DNA of 64,000 bases from Papilionanthe hookeriana x Papilionanthe teres. Its lineage: Eukaryota > Streptophyta > Magnoliopsida > Asparagales > Orchidaceae. Of the stretch, positions 1 to 10,345 are shown in pieces. The stretch spans positions 34,495,270 to 34,559,269 of the forward strand of contig CM040422.1 of the NCBI GenBank assembly GCA_022702705.1, written 5' to 3'. The position numbers were made by a program, and so were the translations under genes. The notes under the pieces were generated by a model. It saw only the letters and a list, made by a program, of their open reading frames with translations, ran no database searches and was not told the DNA's origin. Each line of letters starts with the position of its first letter. Position 1 is the first letter of the stretch.

Positions 1-1011
1 CAGATTTTATCTCTGCATTTTCTTTAAATTGTTATATATATATGAAGAATACTAACAGTACAGGTTCAATGAAAAATGAAAAAGCCTGCAAAAATTTCAA
101 AGAAAAAAAAGAAATACCTAAACTTCAAAGGTATGATTTATTTACTTTCCTTCTTTTTCATTATTTAGAGTAGATATAAAAATTTAAGTTTGGGGGGGGA
201 GTAAAATACAAATTTAGTTATTAACTTTTTCTCAATTTATTTTCAAATTATTATAAAATGATTTTTTATAGCAAATTTTTCAATTTAATTTAATATGAAT
301 TATTTTATTTAATTATTATAAAAGGTTAAATGAAATATTTCTAGTGCTTTAATTGATTAAATAGAATAAAATGTTTGGTTAAAGGGAATAAGAATATAGT
401 AAACTATTTTTAGTAAGGAAAACTATATTCTAAAATTAAAATTCTTAAGTATTCAAGTGAAAAAGAAAAGATTGAAAATCAATGAAGTAAAAACTATGAA
501 GTATATATAAGCTAAGAAATATTTCTAAGTTTCAAATTTAGGAAGATGAAAATGAAGTTCAAAATTATTAACAGGCTCTCCAGATACAGTAATCCTCATT
601 AAAAAAAAAAAAAAAAAAAGAAAAATGAGGAGAAGCTTGAGGAGATGCCTTATCAAAAATTGGCTTCATTTGAATTAACCTAAAGGGAAAAACTTAGATA
701 TTTCCAAACTTATGTTTATGGATTAGAATTTTACCTAATAGTATTTTCTTGAATTTCTTATCATATGAATATCTTAAGTAGTTATTCTTTTAAATATAGT
801 CATTCTCGAAATGAATAGTAAGCTAGAAATCTTAGACACGATAACTAAATAATTTATTTCTATAAGATAAATTAAATTACATGAATTATTTTAATTTAAC
901 ATTATTATGATTTTAATTAATCTAATTCATAGTTATTTAAATTGAAAAATCTTATTATAAAACTCATTACTTTTATGTAGTACTAAAATTACTTGAGGAC
1001 AAGTAATAAGT
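1..1011 (+). other. 3' noncoding region of Athila-like element Z
   Basis: No coding potential is visible. The stretch matches, in inverted orientation, the noncoding region at 61464-62500. Shared blocks include an A-rich tract (600-619 here) followed by GGAGAAGCTTGAGGA and then a CAAAAATTGG block. A palindromic ACTTGAGGACAAGT motif lies at about 991-1004, just before the polypurine tract. A motif of this kind before the PPT is familiar from Athila-type plant elements. This is therefore the downstream end of an Athila-like element entering from the left edge on the plus strand. Confidence 0.75.
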
Positions 1012-1026
1012 AAGTTTGAGGGATTT
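1012..1026 (+). promoter_or_regulatory. Polypurine tract of Z
   Basis: The purine-rich run AAGTTTGAGGGATTT lies directly before the LTR start TGATCAC. It corresponds to the tract at 61449-61463 on the minus strand before the W2 LTR. The PPT primes plus-strand DNA synthesis in LTR retrotransposons. Confidence 0.75.
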
Positions 1027-1199
1027 TGATCACTAAAAATTTTATTAAGAAATTCATACCTATTTTTGATGAAATTGCACTTTAAAGAAAGGTATTTTCT
1101 TTATTTTATTACAGGAATGGAGAATTTAGGTGATAAAAGCAAAAATCATAAAAAGGAGCGAATTTGGAGCAAAAAGGAAGAAAATAATGAAATTTGTGC

Positions 1200-1385
1200 T
1201 GAGTCGCCGACGGCGAGATCGAGCCCGCCGACGGCGAGGCTACGAGGAGACATTTCTGAAGGAATTATAACCGTCTCGCTGACAGCGAGCTCGAGCCAGC
1301 TGACAGCGAGCTAGCACGGTTTGAAGATCTTCTAGAAGCCTCGCCGACAGCTAGGTAGTTCGTCGCCGACGGTGAGCTAGTTCAA
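1200..1385 (+). repeat. Cluster of short GC-rich palindromes in U3 of Z
   Basis: About five near-palindromes occur within 190 bp of AT-rich LTR. They include TCGCCGACGGCGA, CCGCCGACGGCGAGG, CTCGCTGACAGCGAG and TCGCCGACGGTGAG. The change from CCG/CGG to CTG/CAG keeps the arms complementary. The cluster lies upstream of the TATA box, so it is positioned like an enhancer. A comparable GC-rich palindromic site is in the W2 LTR at about 61222-61262. Confidence 0.7.
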
Positions 1386-1457
1386 ATGGCGCAGATACAT
1401 TGAACCTGGACACTATTTGAAGGGATGCTTTCACACCTCTTGGTCCTTTGCTCACCT

Positions 1458-1467
1458 CTATATATAG
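1458..1467 (+). promoter_or_regulatory. TATA box of Z LTR
   Basis: CTATATATAG is followed by GAGGCCGAAATTC. It lies about 430 bp into the LTR, which puts the U3/R boundary near 1495. The match to the plant TATA consensus is strong; transcription itself is inferred. Confidence 0.6.
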
Positions 1468-1956
1468 AGGCCGAAATTCAACATATAAGTGTGCAGTTTT
1501 TGTCTTTAAGTGTTATAAGTGTGTTATTTTGAGTTTTTAGTGAGTCTTTAGTGATTTAGTGAGTTTTTAGTGAGTCTTGCTGTACTGGAAGGAAGAGTCA
1601 AAGGAACTACTAGGAGTATGCTTGGGGATAAATTGACATAAGTATTTGTATTTATTATTTTTAACTTTAAATGAAATCCATGCTTAGTTTAGTTCCCATG
1701 CATTCTGAGTAGTTTATTAGTCTTTCTCCCTGTTATGAAATTAAGTGACTTGATGAACTAAAAATAGAAATACTTTTATATATTAATAAATTGTGATAAT
1801 TTTTACTTAAAACTTAATTTACTTTCAAACTGGCCATTTGATTTGTTAAAATGTGTTGAATATCAACTATAATAAAAATTACATCTGATATTCGGGGAAT
1901 TCAAAAGCCTAGGAAGGAAGGTGCAAATAAATAGGGAAATAATATCTATGGGCGTA

Positions 1957-1996
1957 GAATTGAGCATTTTAGTGTGACGGACTAAAATATTCAATT
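1957..1996 (+). other. Conserved LTR hairpin (GTGAC loop), Z copy
   Basis: Arms GAATTGAGCATTTTAG and CTAAAATATTCAATTC enclose the loop TGTGACGGA. Fifteen of sixteen positions pair, one of them as G-U. Counterparts with the same loop core but different stems are at 21347-21377, 59065-59104 and 60300-60332 on the minus strand. Confidence 0.65.
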
Positions 1997-2577
1997 CATT
2001 CCTATTGTTTGAGAGCTGAAGTGTAGATGTTAGCCCTCGGGCGAGGGGAACGTGGGAGCTCGAAGTGGCGGTCGGTATCCTCCCGGCTTAGCCGCGGATT
2101 CGGTAATCAAACATAGGATTAGTCAATATTCTTTACACCTGGACCAAAGGGTAAAGAATAGAAATGCTCCTATTTGTCACAATACCTTAAAATTATCTAT
2201 TTAAATTCATCAATCACTTAAATTTCTAAACAAGGGAGAAGATACTTTTTCTGAATAGTTAAGACTTATTTAGCAATTAGTTTAATTTCCTGCACTTTCA
2301 ATACGTATTAATTTTCTACTTAGTTAAGTTACCTAATTGAAATACTTAGTTTACTTTATTGCGCTTAAATTCAGAGTTCCAAATTTTCGTATACCATTTT
2401 AAAATTATTATTATTATTTTAAAATTAGCTGTTATTTAATTTTCTCTTTCCCTGTGGGATCGATAACCAAGACTCCACTAAAGCCCTGTATTACTTGATA
2501 CGATACGTATACTTGCGTAGCATCCACAATATAAACTATTACAATTCTATACATATAATATAGCGGGGTCAAGTTTT

Positions 2578-2589
2578 TGGCGTCGTTGC
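2578..2589 (+). promoter_or_regulatory. Degenerate PBS of Z (tRNA-Asp type)
   Basis: TGGCGTCGTTGC lies seven bases past the LTR end. It matches the start of the tRNA-Asp-type PBS seen intact at 20693-20710 with one substitution, after which the match decays. Confidence 0.6.
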
Positions 2590-2976
2590 AATTAAATTAA
2601 AAATATCATAATATAAAATTGTGGGTCAGGTACCGATCTCGAAAGATGGGAATCAGAATATAGGTACTGACCCCGAGATGAGAACTGGAATATGGGTACC
2701 AGCCTCAGAATGAGAATCAGAATATGGGTCTCGATCTCGAAAGATGGGAATCAGAATATAGGTACTGACCCCGAGATGAGAACTGGAATATGGGTACCAG
2801 CCTCAGAATGAGAATCGAAATATGAGTACCGATCTCAAAAGATGTGTGTCAGAATTTAGGTACTGACCTTAGAAGGAGAGAACTTGATTCTTTGATTCAA
2901 CAATCCTATCGTTCCTTCCTTGACCTCGTACCCGGCCTTGACCTCGGATGCGAGTTCTGGAGGAACTCCCACCCTT
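2590..2976. repeat. 98-bp tandem repeat at the truncated end of X
   Basis: From about 2635 to 2870 a 98 bp unit repeats about 2.4 times; GATCTC starts at 2635, 2733 and 2831. Each unit is built from three sub-repeats of about 32 bp carrying variants of GAATATGGGTACC. The array lies downstream (minus strand) of the X protease. Between 2880 and 2975 the minus strand still resembles the linker after protease, comparable to E2 near 26740-26818. The array itself is full of stops in the frames I checked. Element X is cut off here against Z, near 2590-2613. Confidence 0.7.
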
Positions 2977-4332
2977 TTATTGTAAAGGGGTGATGCAAGA
3001 TTGTTGAATTGGTGCTGAATAATCTTGTCTTCGTATACTTTCTGGATTTTCTATTCTATTTGCAACAACATCTCGATATAAAACAATCTTTTTTGGAGGA
3101 GTGTAGTAAGCAGCATCTTCATGAATACCTATTTTATGAATAGAAAACGGCTGTAAATCCCCTTTTATACAGTATTCTTGTCCTTCCTGGCAGTACTTTA
3201 TACTTTGATGTAGTGATGAGGGAACCAATCTATTTTTGTGAATCCATGGTTGGCCCAGAAGAGCATTAAATGATGTTTCAGAGTCAATGATATGGAATTT
3301 TGTAGTTGTTGCTAATTCACCAATTCTCAACAGTAGAGTTATCAATCCCAAATCTCTTTCTCCTTTCTGGTTAAAACCCCTTAACATCATTCTGTCAGTG
3401 GTCAGCTGTCTTGCATCAATATCCAAATATGCTAGCATTCGCAAATTCATTATATTAATGGATGCTCCCGGATCCACTAATACTCTAGATAGCATGGAAT
3501 TACCAATATTGATAGAAATATACAGCAGACTATTATGATCAGCAGTGCCAAGCAATAAATCATCATCTATAAAAGTTATCTTTGTCTGTCCCCTCAATGA
3601 AAAAACCTCATCCATGGAACTACCAGCGAGTTGAGCTAAACAAATGTCTGGATCAAGCAAAGCTTTCACCAGAGCTTCTCTCATCTCCTTCGATAAGATC
3701 AGAGCGTCGTATATACTCAACTTAGCTGGTAACTTCCTAAGATGGGCTAGTACATTATAATCCACTTTATTGTTTGGCATTTCATCTTCTTTTTGAGCAA
3801 GCACTTCATCAATTGGTGGAGCTGGATTATCCATTTGTTTTCCTTTATCTTTCGGACCCACTCTCGGAGGTAATATTTTTCCGCTTCTCAAATTTATTTA
3901 TGTTATCTCTTCTGAGTCCGGAATTAATTCAGAAATTGTAACCTCAGGAATTGAAGTAGCTGATTCTTTCAAGACTTCTTCTGAATCAGAAAATTCTAGC
4001 TCTATTGCAATTGGCAATCCTTGAAACTCTAGAATAAGTGTTTCATCCTCCATACGGCATCTGTCATTATCTGTAACCTTTTCTGAATCATTATTGCACA
4101 TGTCAATGTTCTGTATGATTTGAGAATTATTATTATGACTGAATTTAGTATCAAAGTTAGATTGGTTATTGTCAATCATATCATCAACAGAAACAACCAA
4201 AACATAGCCGAAATCAAATTCCATAGTATTTCGTGCTCCTGGTGGAGCGAAGAAGAAATCATACAAAGTCAACGGTTTGATAAATTTCTCTCCCAAATCT
4301 ATAACAACTAATCTCTGACCAACGACCCTCAT
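2977..4332 (-). pseudogene. pol: Retroviral-type aspartic protease region of X
   Basis: The region encodes the gag-protease junction and protease that would process the Gag-Pol polyprotein. One frame runs from 4332 to 2977 with a single TAA near 3895. The part upstream of that stop is an acidic linker. Next comes the segment INLRSGKILPP and then the active-site motif VLVDPGASINIM; DPGAS is a plant Ty3/gypsy variant of DT/SGA. The flap and core follow, with FNALLGQPWIH as the conserved structural strand. E2 has the homologous stretch at 27000-27715. Downstream the frame runs into the 98-bp repeats and no RT follows. Protease identity is firm; function is lost. Confidence 0.85.
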
Positions 4333-4902
4333 CTTCTGACTCGACTTTTCAATCCTTTCTTCTATAACTTATTCATTCTTCTCTTGAGATTTACTTTCTA
4401 CTCCAATCAATAACACCGGCTCAGCAGGCTCTGGATCTTGAATTACAGCTTGTGTTGAAGCATTCTGGAACTGACTCAATATCTTCTTTGAAGATTTAGT
4501 CCATACTGTACTCCATCCATCATTGGTTGTATATGGATCAATTGGAACAATATGATCGACCGAGAATATATTGATTGAACCTTTTTAATGTTCTCTCATA
4601 TACTCTTTAGGGATTGTTATGTTCCCTCTCAGGAGATTATTTTCCAACCAATTCTTGGAAACAAAGCAATTTACTATAGTATGTCCGATCATTCTGTGAT
4701 ATGGGCAGTATAGCGGATGATCTTTCTTGTCAAATTCTTCAGGTTTCTTAGGTTCAGGTAATTAGAACTCAGCTTTCTTAACCAGTTTCCAAAACATCTT
4801 GCCAACTGCTTCATCTTTGAAAGAATATAACATACTTAGTCATTCCGCTAGAGACAGAGCTGGTTTCTCTTTCGTTGGGGAAGGTCTCTGTTATGAAGAC
4901 TC
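4333..4902 (-). pseudogene. gag: Gag C-terminal region of X
   Basis: On the minus strand this encodes broken frames containing HRMIGHTIVNCF, the C-x-x-H plus H-x-x-C type motif that Tat-lineage Gag carries in place of a standard zinc knuckle. A segment NITIPKEYMREH follows. E2 has the counterpart at about 28465-28190 (HRMLGHKIEECF, NIVIPKEYLKEP). In-frame stops include one just after the IPKEY segment. A role in nucleic-acid binding is inferred from the family position. Confidence 0.7.
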
Positions 4903-5973
4903 TTAATTATACTGCTGAAATAGTTGATGAGTCTGCCGAGGTTGTTCTGTCTTTATCTGTATTGGTTGTTTACCTTTATCAATGGTTGCAACAGTCCCAT
5001 AACTTTTCTCAAAAGCTTTTACTGGTTTCTGTTTCTCAATCTTTTCAATAAATCCAAGTTGTTTCGCTTCTTCTTGTAGACTTGCAGCTTTACTGAGCAA
5101 TTTTTCAAACATCTTGATTGTATATCCTTTAAGGAGGAATGCTACGGGTCCATCAATACTCTTCAATAAAATTTCAATTGTATGTTGTTCTTGGAGCTGA
5201 GGCTCACACTTCATGCTCAGATTCCTCCATCGTAGAATATATTCCACCAATGTTTCGTCTGATTTTTGTTTCTCAACCACAAGATCACCAACGAAAAGAT
5301 TTTCTAATTCTGTGAAAGTCTTGACTGATCCTTTCGGTAATTCTGCATACCAATCAAAAGCCACATCTGAGAGGCTACTCACAAATTATCGGAACAATAG
5401 TGCATCGTTTCCTCCTACATTACAGTAACTGGCCCGAAAATGCGCAACATGTTGTCGTGGATTTCTTGTTCCGTCAAAAGTTTTAAACAAAGGTGGTAAG
5501 AAGCCTTTGGGGTATTGAATAGCATCGAATTCTTCAGGATAAGGTCTACCCTTCAGAATTGACACTCCTCCTTTAGATTGTGCCAAGGCTTCTCTCACCT
5601 GCTGTTCTATTAAACTCTTGATATCCTTTTCTGGTATGGTGGTTGGAATAAAATCTTTCCTGGGCTGTTCTTCATTATTATTGGAAGTTGATTCTTTATT
5701 ATTATCGGCAATCTGAATTATTTCTGGTTGATTTACCTCAGCAGGAGCCACCATTGTAGTCTGAGGTCGACTTTGTAAAGTCATAATTGCAGCCATCATT
5801 TCTTCCATTTTTCTTTCCATCCGTTCAATTAATTCATCTTTTTGTCGAATAATTCCTCGTAATGTTTCAGTAATGTTTTCTTCAGTTGGTACCAGAGCTT
5901 CTTGTATATTTGAGGATGCTCTAGTTTCGACAACATTTATCTCAACAAAATCTTCATCCATATAATCTGTCAA
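4903..5973 (-). pseudogene. gag: Gag core (Retrotrans_gag domain) of X
   Basis: The N-terminal part (5973-5700) is acidic and predicted coiled coil (IERMERKMEEMM). It is followed by the capsid-like domain: YPKGFLPPLFKTFDG, then DWYAELPKGSVKTFTELE, then KCEPQLQEQHTIEILL. This is the plant Retrotrans_gag pattern that forms the virus-like particle core. A single TAA near 5385 breaks an otherwise continuous frame. Compared with E2 (LFIQRFAGAQH), X lacks about nine residues after LENLF, an in-frame deletion. The match to E2 28850-29300 is clear. Confidence 0.85.
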
Positions 5974-5983
5974 ATCTTCTTCA

Positions 5984-6669
5984 TCATTTGATTCTTCTAA
6001 TATCTTCTCTTAACCTTTCCAATTTAACTTCAATTGAGTTCACCTTATTCATTGAATCAATATGGGATGTTTGACAACTGACCCCTTCTGCAGCAGCTTC
6101 CGGAGTACTAATTATCTTCTCGGGACTAGAATCATTCTTCTTATCATTCACTTTGGGCTTCTCTATAGGTATTGGTTCAATAGCCTTAGGTTGCCACACC
6201 ATTTTCTTTAGCGTTGGTGCTTTAGAACCGAATGGCTTACTAAAAGAACTAACACGTCTAGAAGTGGTGTGCTCCCTAGTCTGAGAACCAGATACTGTAG
6301 TAGACAACCCTTTACCGTTTATCGGAGTCTCCTTTCAGAACAGAACTTCCTGTGATCTAATTAGAGAAACTATCCTTGGTCCAAAACAAGATTTTGCAGG
6401 TTGACGTTCCATGACTTTTGATGGGTGGTGATGATATGATCTGTAGAAGTAACTATACGTTTCCCCAGACGTAACTTAGCAGAAACACGGGGCTGTAATG
6501 TCTCTTTCCTTCGATCAAACTTATGATGTCGATGACTTGGTTTATCTCCTTTTAAGATCTCAGCTTGTATATGCAGTGGAACAGTACACCCAATTTTCTT
6601 TAGTATTTTAACAACTGAACAACGCTCTCTCTGAGCCAATCTTTCAAACACACGACGAATTTCAGACAA
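5984..6669 (-). pseudogene. gag: Gag N-terminal linker of X with VFERL motif
   Basis: Two short frames (6669-6370 and 6307-5984) together form a basic, Ser/Pro-rich segment. VFERLAQRERCSVVKILKK aligns with VFKRLARKDRCSIFLLLDK in E2 at 30240-30180, which supports a conserved segment upstream of the Gag core. SVFERL-type motifs are known in Tat-lineage polyproteins. No catalytic motif is visible. Confidence 0.6.
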
Positions 6670-6909
6670 AGGAGAAGGCTTCTTTTTTCTCTCATTCTGA
6701 GGACGAGAGGATACCGGTAATGCAGCAGCAATTTTTGATATGTCTTCTTCAGGGGGGGGGCAACAGACAAAGGATGAAACCTGCTACCTCTAAGAAGAGG
6801 TGAGGTTTCAAAGAGTCCAGTTTTCTTCCTCCAAAACTTCCACAGGAACCGTAACCTTAGCGGCTTCCAATCTCTTGATTTTAGCTATTTTCCTGTTTCT
6901 ATTTCTCCT

Positions 6910-7404
6910 TTATGTTCTAGTTAAAGACACAGATTTAGAACTAGACCCAATTTCAAAAACAGACGATAGCGAAGTGAAAGCCAAATTTTCTCCAATTTTT
7001 GGTTCATCGGCTATCAGTACACTTTTCCCTTTTGCCAATGCTGAAGTAACAGCAGACGTAGCAACAACCAAATCAACAGGAGCAGCAGAAACATTCTTGG
7101 GACTAACCTCAATGGTTTTAGTAACAGATTTCACAGCAACAGCACGATTATTTTCAACCAATACTCGCTTCAGAGGAGGAAATTCATCAACAGACCTCAG
7201 GTTGAATTCAACAACAGGGTCCACTGATTTATTTGCCTCATATTTCACTACTGTGACTGGAATACTTGCAAACTTGATCTTAGCGTCGTCAAACCCTTGA
7301 CCAAACTTGATCATCATTTTGTCAGGTAATTGATTCTTATTAACAACGATATATTTTCCAGTAGCGAAGGAAAAGATCAATTTCGGGGAAGACATTTCTG
7401 TCAT
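6910..7404 (-). pseudogene. N-terminal ORF of X, first ORF after the leader
   Basis: A 164-codon frame starts at ATG 7404 and stops at 6910. It opens MTEMSSPKLIFSFATGKYIV and becomes rich in Val, Ala, Ser and Lys, with no recognised domain, signal peptide or membrane segment. It is the first ORF downstream of the PBS once SL1 is removed, so it is either the Gag N-terminus or the extra ORF found in that position in some Tat elements. E2 has a different, acidic sequence there (30790-30570), so the segment is not conserved between the two. The plus-strand frame at 6800-7300 is its antisense shadow. Confidence 0.5.
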
Positions 7405-7834
7405 TAAGAATAAACATCAAGATTAACTGGGTGCCCTTTTCAGGTCTTATCCGAACAAATTATAAAAAGTTTTAATTAGTTAACTTATTAAAAATTATGG
7501 TAAAGCAAATACAAAAAGTATAGGATCCAATCTGAGATTGAAGGACTCATATAAAAGATTAAATTTGCGTTGAACTCACTTCGATAAATCGCTACTAACC
7601 TACCACACCTTTCGGTGGTCCACCCCACTTTTAAGATTCCAAGATTCTGGGACCTCTCTGTTTAAGGATGATTAAACAGTGGCTCTAGAATCAAAATGGA
7701 GTTGACAATACTCGCTCAAGGAAGAAATAAGCGAAGTACATCAACGGAAGAATGATAGTCTGGCCCATAAGGGATATAGGCACACTATCGATGTATGAAG
7801 ACAAATCCTCATGATCTAAAATGTAGAGAAGAAT
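7405..7834 (-). other. 5' leader of X
   Basis: Untranslated sequence lies between the first ORF of X (7404) and SL1, which split it from the PBS at 15351. A small stem (CCACACC-TTTC-GGTGG) lies near 7602-7620. No coding signal is seen. Confidence 0.55.
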
Positions 7835-7839
7835 TAGTC
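7835..7839. repeat. Target-site duplication of SL1 (TAGTC)
   Basis: TAGTC at 7835-7839 is repeated exactly at 15347-15351, directly outside the TG...CA ends of SL1. A perfect 5-bp duplication is what Ty3/gypsy integration leaves. Confidence 0.85.
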
Positions 7840-8176
7840 TGTACGGCTTATTTTTAGGTTTGTGTGTTTTATTTTGAAAAGGGGGTCTCCTACAGAAGTC
7901 GTCGGCGTATTTTAAATTTAAATTTAATTTAAATATATATAAAATTTAGAAAGTAGCATTTGATTTTGAAAATAATTTTAAGTTTGAATGTTTTAAAATA
8001 CGAAATCAAACTGATCTCACATCCCGAATAGTTTATATAAACGAGCACCGCACCAAAAATCGTGTATTTATCTCGAGGAATAGACACACTGCTTGATGAT
8101 GGGGTTCGATTAAATAAACTAAAAGACTTGTGACATTTGTTTGGTCTGCGAACCAATTTTATAAGCCGAAAAGTTA

Positions 8177-8290
8177 CCCTGCTTAATATAAAGGAATTAA
8201 GAAGGGTTTATATTACCTGGGTTCTTAAAGTTCCCTATAAGGGCAAGCTCCTATAGTTAATTACATCTTAAATGACAGGAATCATTTAAG
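8177..8290 (-). other. U5 three-hairpin module, SL1
   Basis: Three inverted repeats in a row. On + the arms are CCCTGCTTAA/TTAAGAAGGG (8177-8206), CTATAAGGG/CTCCTATAG around loop CAAG (8234-8256), and CTTAAATGA/TCATTTAAG (8267-8290). Homologous hairpins with altered stems occur in X, E2 and SL2-SL4. Confidence 0.75.
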
Positions 8291-10084
8291 AAAACTCTCG
8301 ATAATGATCAGTGGTTTTGCTCTCAAGAATTTCAAAGTTTAAGGCTTTTAAAGGATTGAGTTTTGAAAATTTCAATAGGGATTAGCTCGAATTTGGAACA
8401 ATTTATTTTAGGAGTCCAAAGGAAGAGAAGTAGGAGAAGTTGAGGATCCAAGAAGAATCTTGGCAACTTCCCACACTATCCTATTATTTGGCTTTGAGTT
8501 TAAAAAAATTATTTAATGTTGCAATCCTGCCAATTTTAATTAATTAGGACTTATGTTTGTATGACATAATCACACAAATAACCTCGAAGATGTGAGGGTT
8601 TATGTCGTATCAAACAACTACCTCAGATTCCTAAGACCTGTTAGGGCTTAATTTGTATAACATGATTATACAGATGCCTAACGAAAAGTTGAGGACTTAT
8701 GTTGCACTAAGGAAGCTACCTCGAATCCTATGGCTTTGTTGTTTAAAACTAGGAAAGGTTTTGCTGAAGTAGATTCAAGTTTTTATGACGAAGATGGTCG
8801 TGCTGCCCACCATGCTCCAAGCTCCTTATTGTTGCAGAGGATTAGTTTTAGAAGGAGAAAATCAGGGGATGAGAAAAGTGTATTGGTTTAGAGAAAATCT
8901 TAAAATCCAAGTGTTTTTAATGTTTTAGTTAAAACAAATGTTAAAGTTGATTATAACAACACCGGTTAAGATCCCACGGTTCCATCATTCCGGCATCATT
9001 ATTTTTATCAGATTCACTTAGTCCAGATGAATTTGCTAAACTCAACTAAATGAGTTCCACACTTTCATTTAGACCGTGGGAAATCCCATTAGCAACACGT
9101 AGGTTACATCATCTGAGGTATTCCCGATCATCCAACATGACGTTTTAATTTAGTTATAGTTGTAGTTTTGTTGTTTTGTTTGTGATTAAATTTTGAGTTG
9201 TTTTATATTTTGGAATGTTGCGGCGGTGAATTTTATCTTGTGGTGACTTTTAATTTAGTTTTGGTTTCAGTTTTGTGGCTATCCTATAGGTTTTGGTTTT
9301 TATGCAACAATCTTGTTTAACATGCAAGAAAAGTAAAGCGCAATGCAAGTAAATTGCAATAAAATAAAAGCGTACCTGGAGGTCCTCCAGTCATCCCAAG
9401 CTACACATAAAACACATGGTAGACCATTTAAACATATTTTTACAAGAAATACCTAGGTAAAGCTAAGGGAAAGGGTTTTGGTTGTGTACCAGAATCCTAT
9501 TCATATTGCTAGTCATTTCCTATGACGTCTAGGTTGTTGGTTTGGTTTAAGGATGATTTTCTTCATCAAAGAACAATTAAATTCAATTTTTCTTCTAAAA
9601 CATCCTATCTTATTGAGGAAGTGCTTAGGACGAGTCCTAAACATCTTTTCAATACTTCTGGGATTATTTTGAGTCCAAGTAAATTTAGTTGCACATGTGA
9701 ATTAATCGTCCAGGAGTTTAGTTAAGCTTTGTCTCTTGCTCAGTGAACCTGGTATTTAATTACTGATGAATGAAGTGACATCTCACTTAATACTTTATTT
9801 AAGAGTTATAATAATTAAAGCCTTTAAGGGCAAGTTGGGTTGTTGAGAATTTTAATCATTTTTAATTTAAAGTTTGAGTTAATGATTTAAAGTGATTTAA
9901 TTTTATTATGAGGTTTTAATTAATAATTTTAAGTTTGGAATAGTGTTCGAATTATTTTAGATTTAATTTAAATCTTTACACTTTCAATTATCTTAGTATT
10001 TCAGATTTATGTTTATGTTTTAAATTTACTTAGATAGAAAGAGGTGTTGAAATTATTGATATATTTTGATTTAACTCTTAATGA

Positions 10085-10345
10085 TTTGATTTTGGTTTGT
10101 TGTTAAGTGATTTTAATTTAATTTAATTTAGTTTAATTTAATTTAATTTTATTTTATTTTATTTTATTTTAATTTAATTTTAATTCAATTCAATTTAATT
10201 TAATTTTAATTTAATTTAGTTTAATTCAATTTAATTTTAGTTTCAATATTTTAAATTTAATTTAATTTAATTTAATTGTTAAGGTGTTAATTTAATTTAA
10301 TTTAAACTTTGACTTGACTTAATTTAATTTAATTTAATTTAACTC
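10085..10345. repeat. Pentanucleotide TTTAA array in SL1
   Basis: About 260 bp of near-uninterrupted TTTAA/TTTTA units. Matching arrays lie at 47440-47850 (SL4) and 52685-52850 (SL3) as TTAAA. It is a simple-sequence part of this LTR family's U5. Confidence 0.85.

Larger units (their letters stand above)
1027..2571 (+). mobile_element. LTR of Athila-like element Z
   Basis: A 1545 bp LTR that starts TGATCAC after a polypurine tract and ends GGGGTCA six bases before a PBS-like sequence. It holds a TATA box (1458), a GC-rich palindrome cluster in U3 (1200-1385), a hairpin at 1957-1996, a TATCCTCCCGGCTTAGCC block near 2080, and a block near 2450-2516 (CCTGTGGGATCGATAACC to TACTTGCGT). The last two blocks recur in inverted orientation in the LTRs at 20717, 58501 and 59694, which defines one LTR family. 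PPT on the left and PBS on the right means internal sequence flanks both sides, so this is not a plain end-of-element LTR. Confidence 0.8.

Noticed and set aside
6800..7300. A 166-codon plus-strand ORF with a hydrophobic stretch
   Set aside because: It is antisense to the first ORF of X (7404-6910) and the hydrophobic run reflects the complementary strand.
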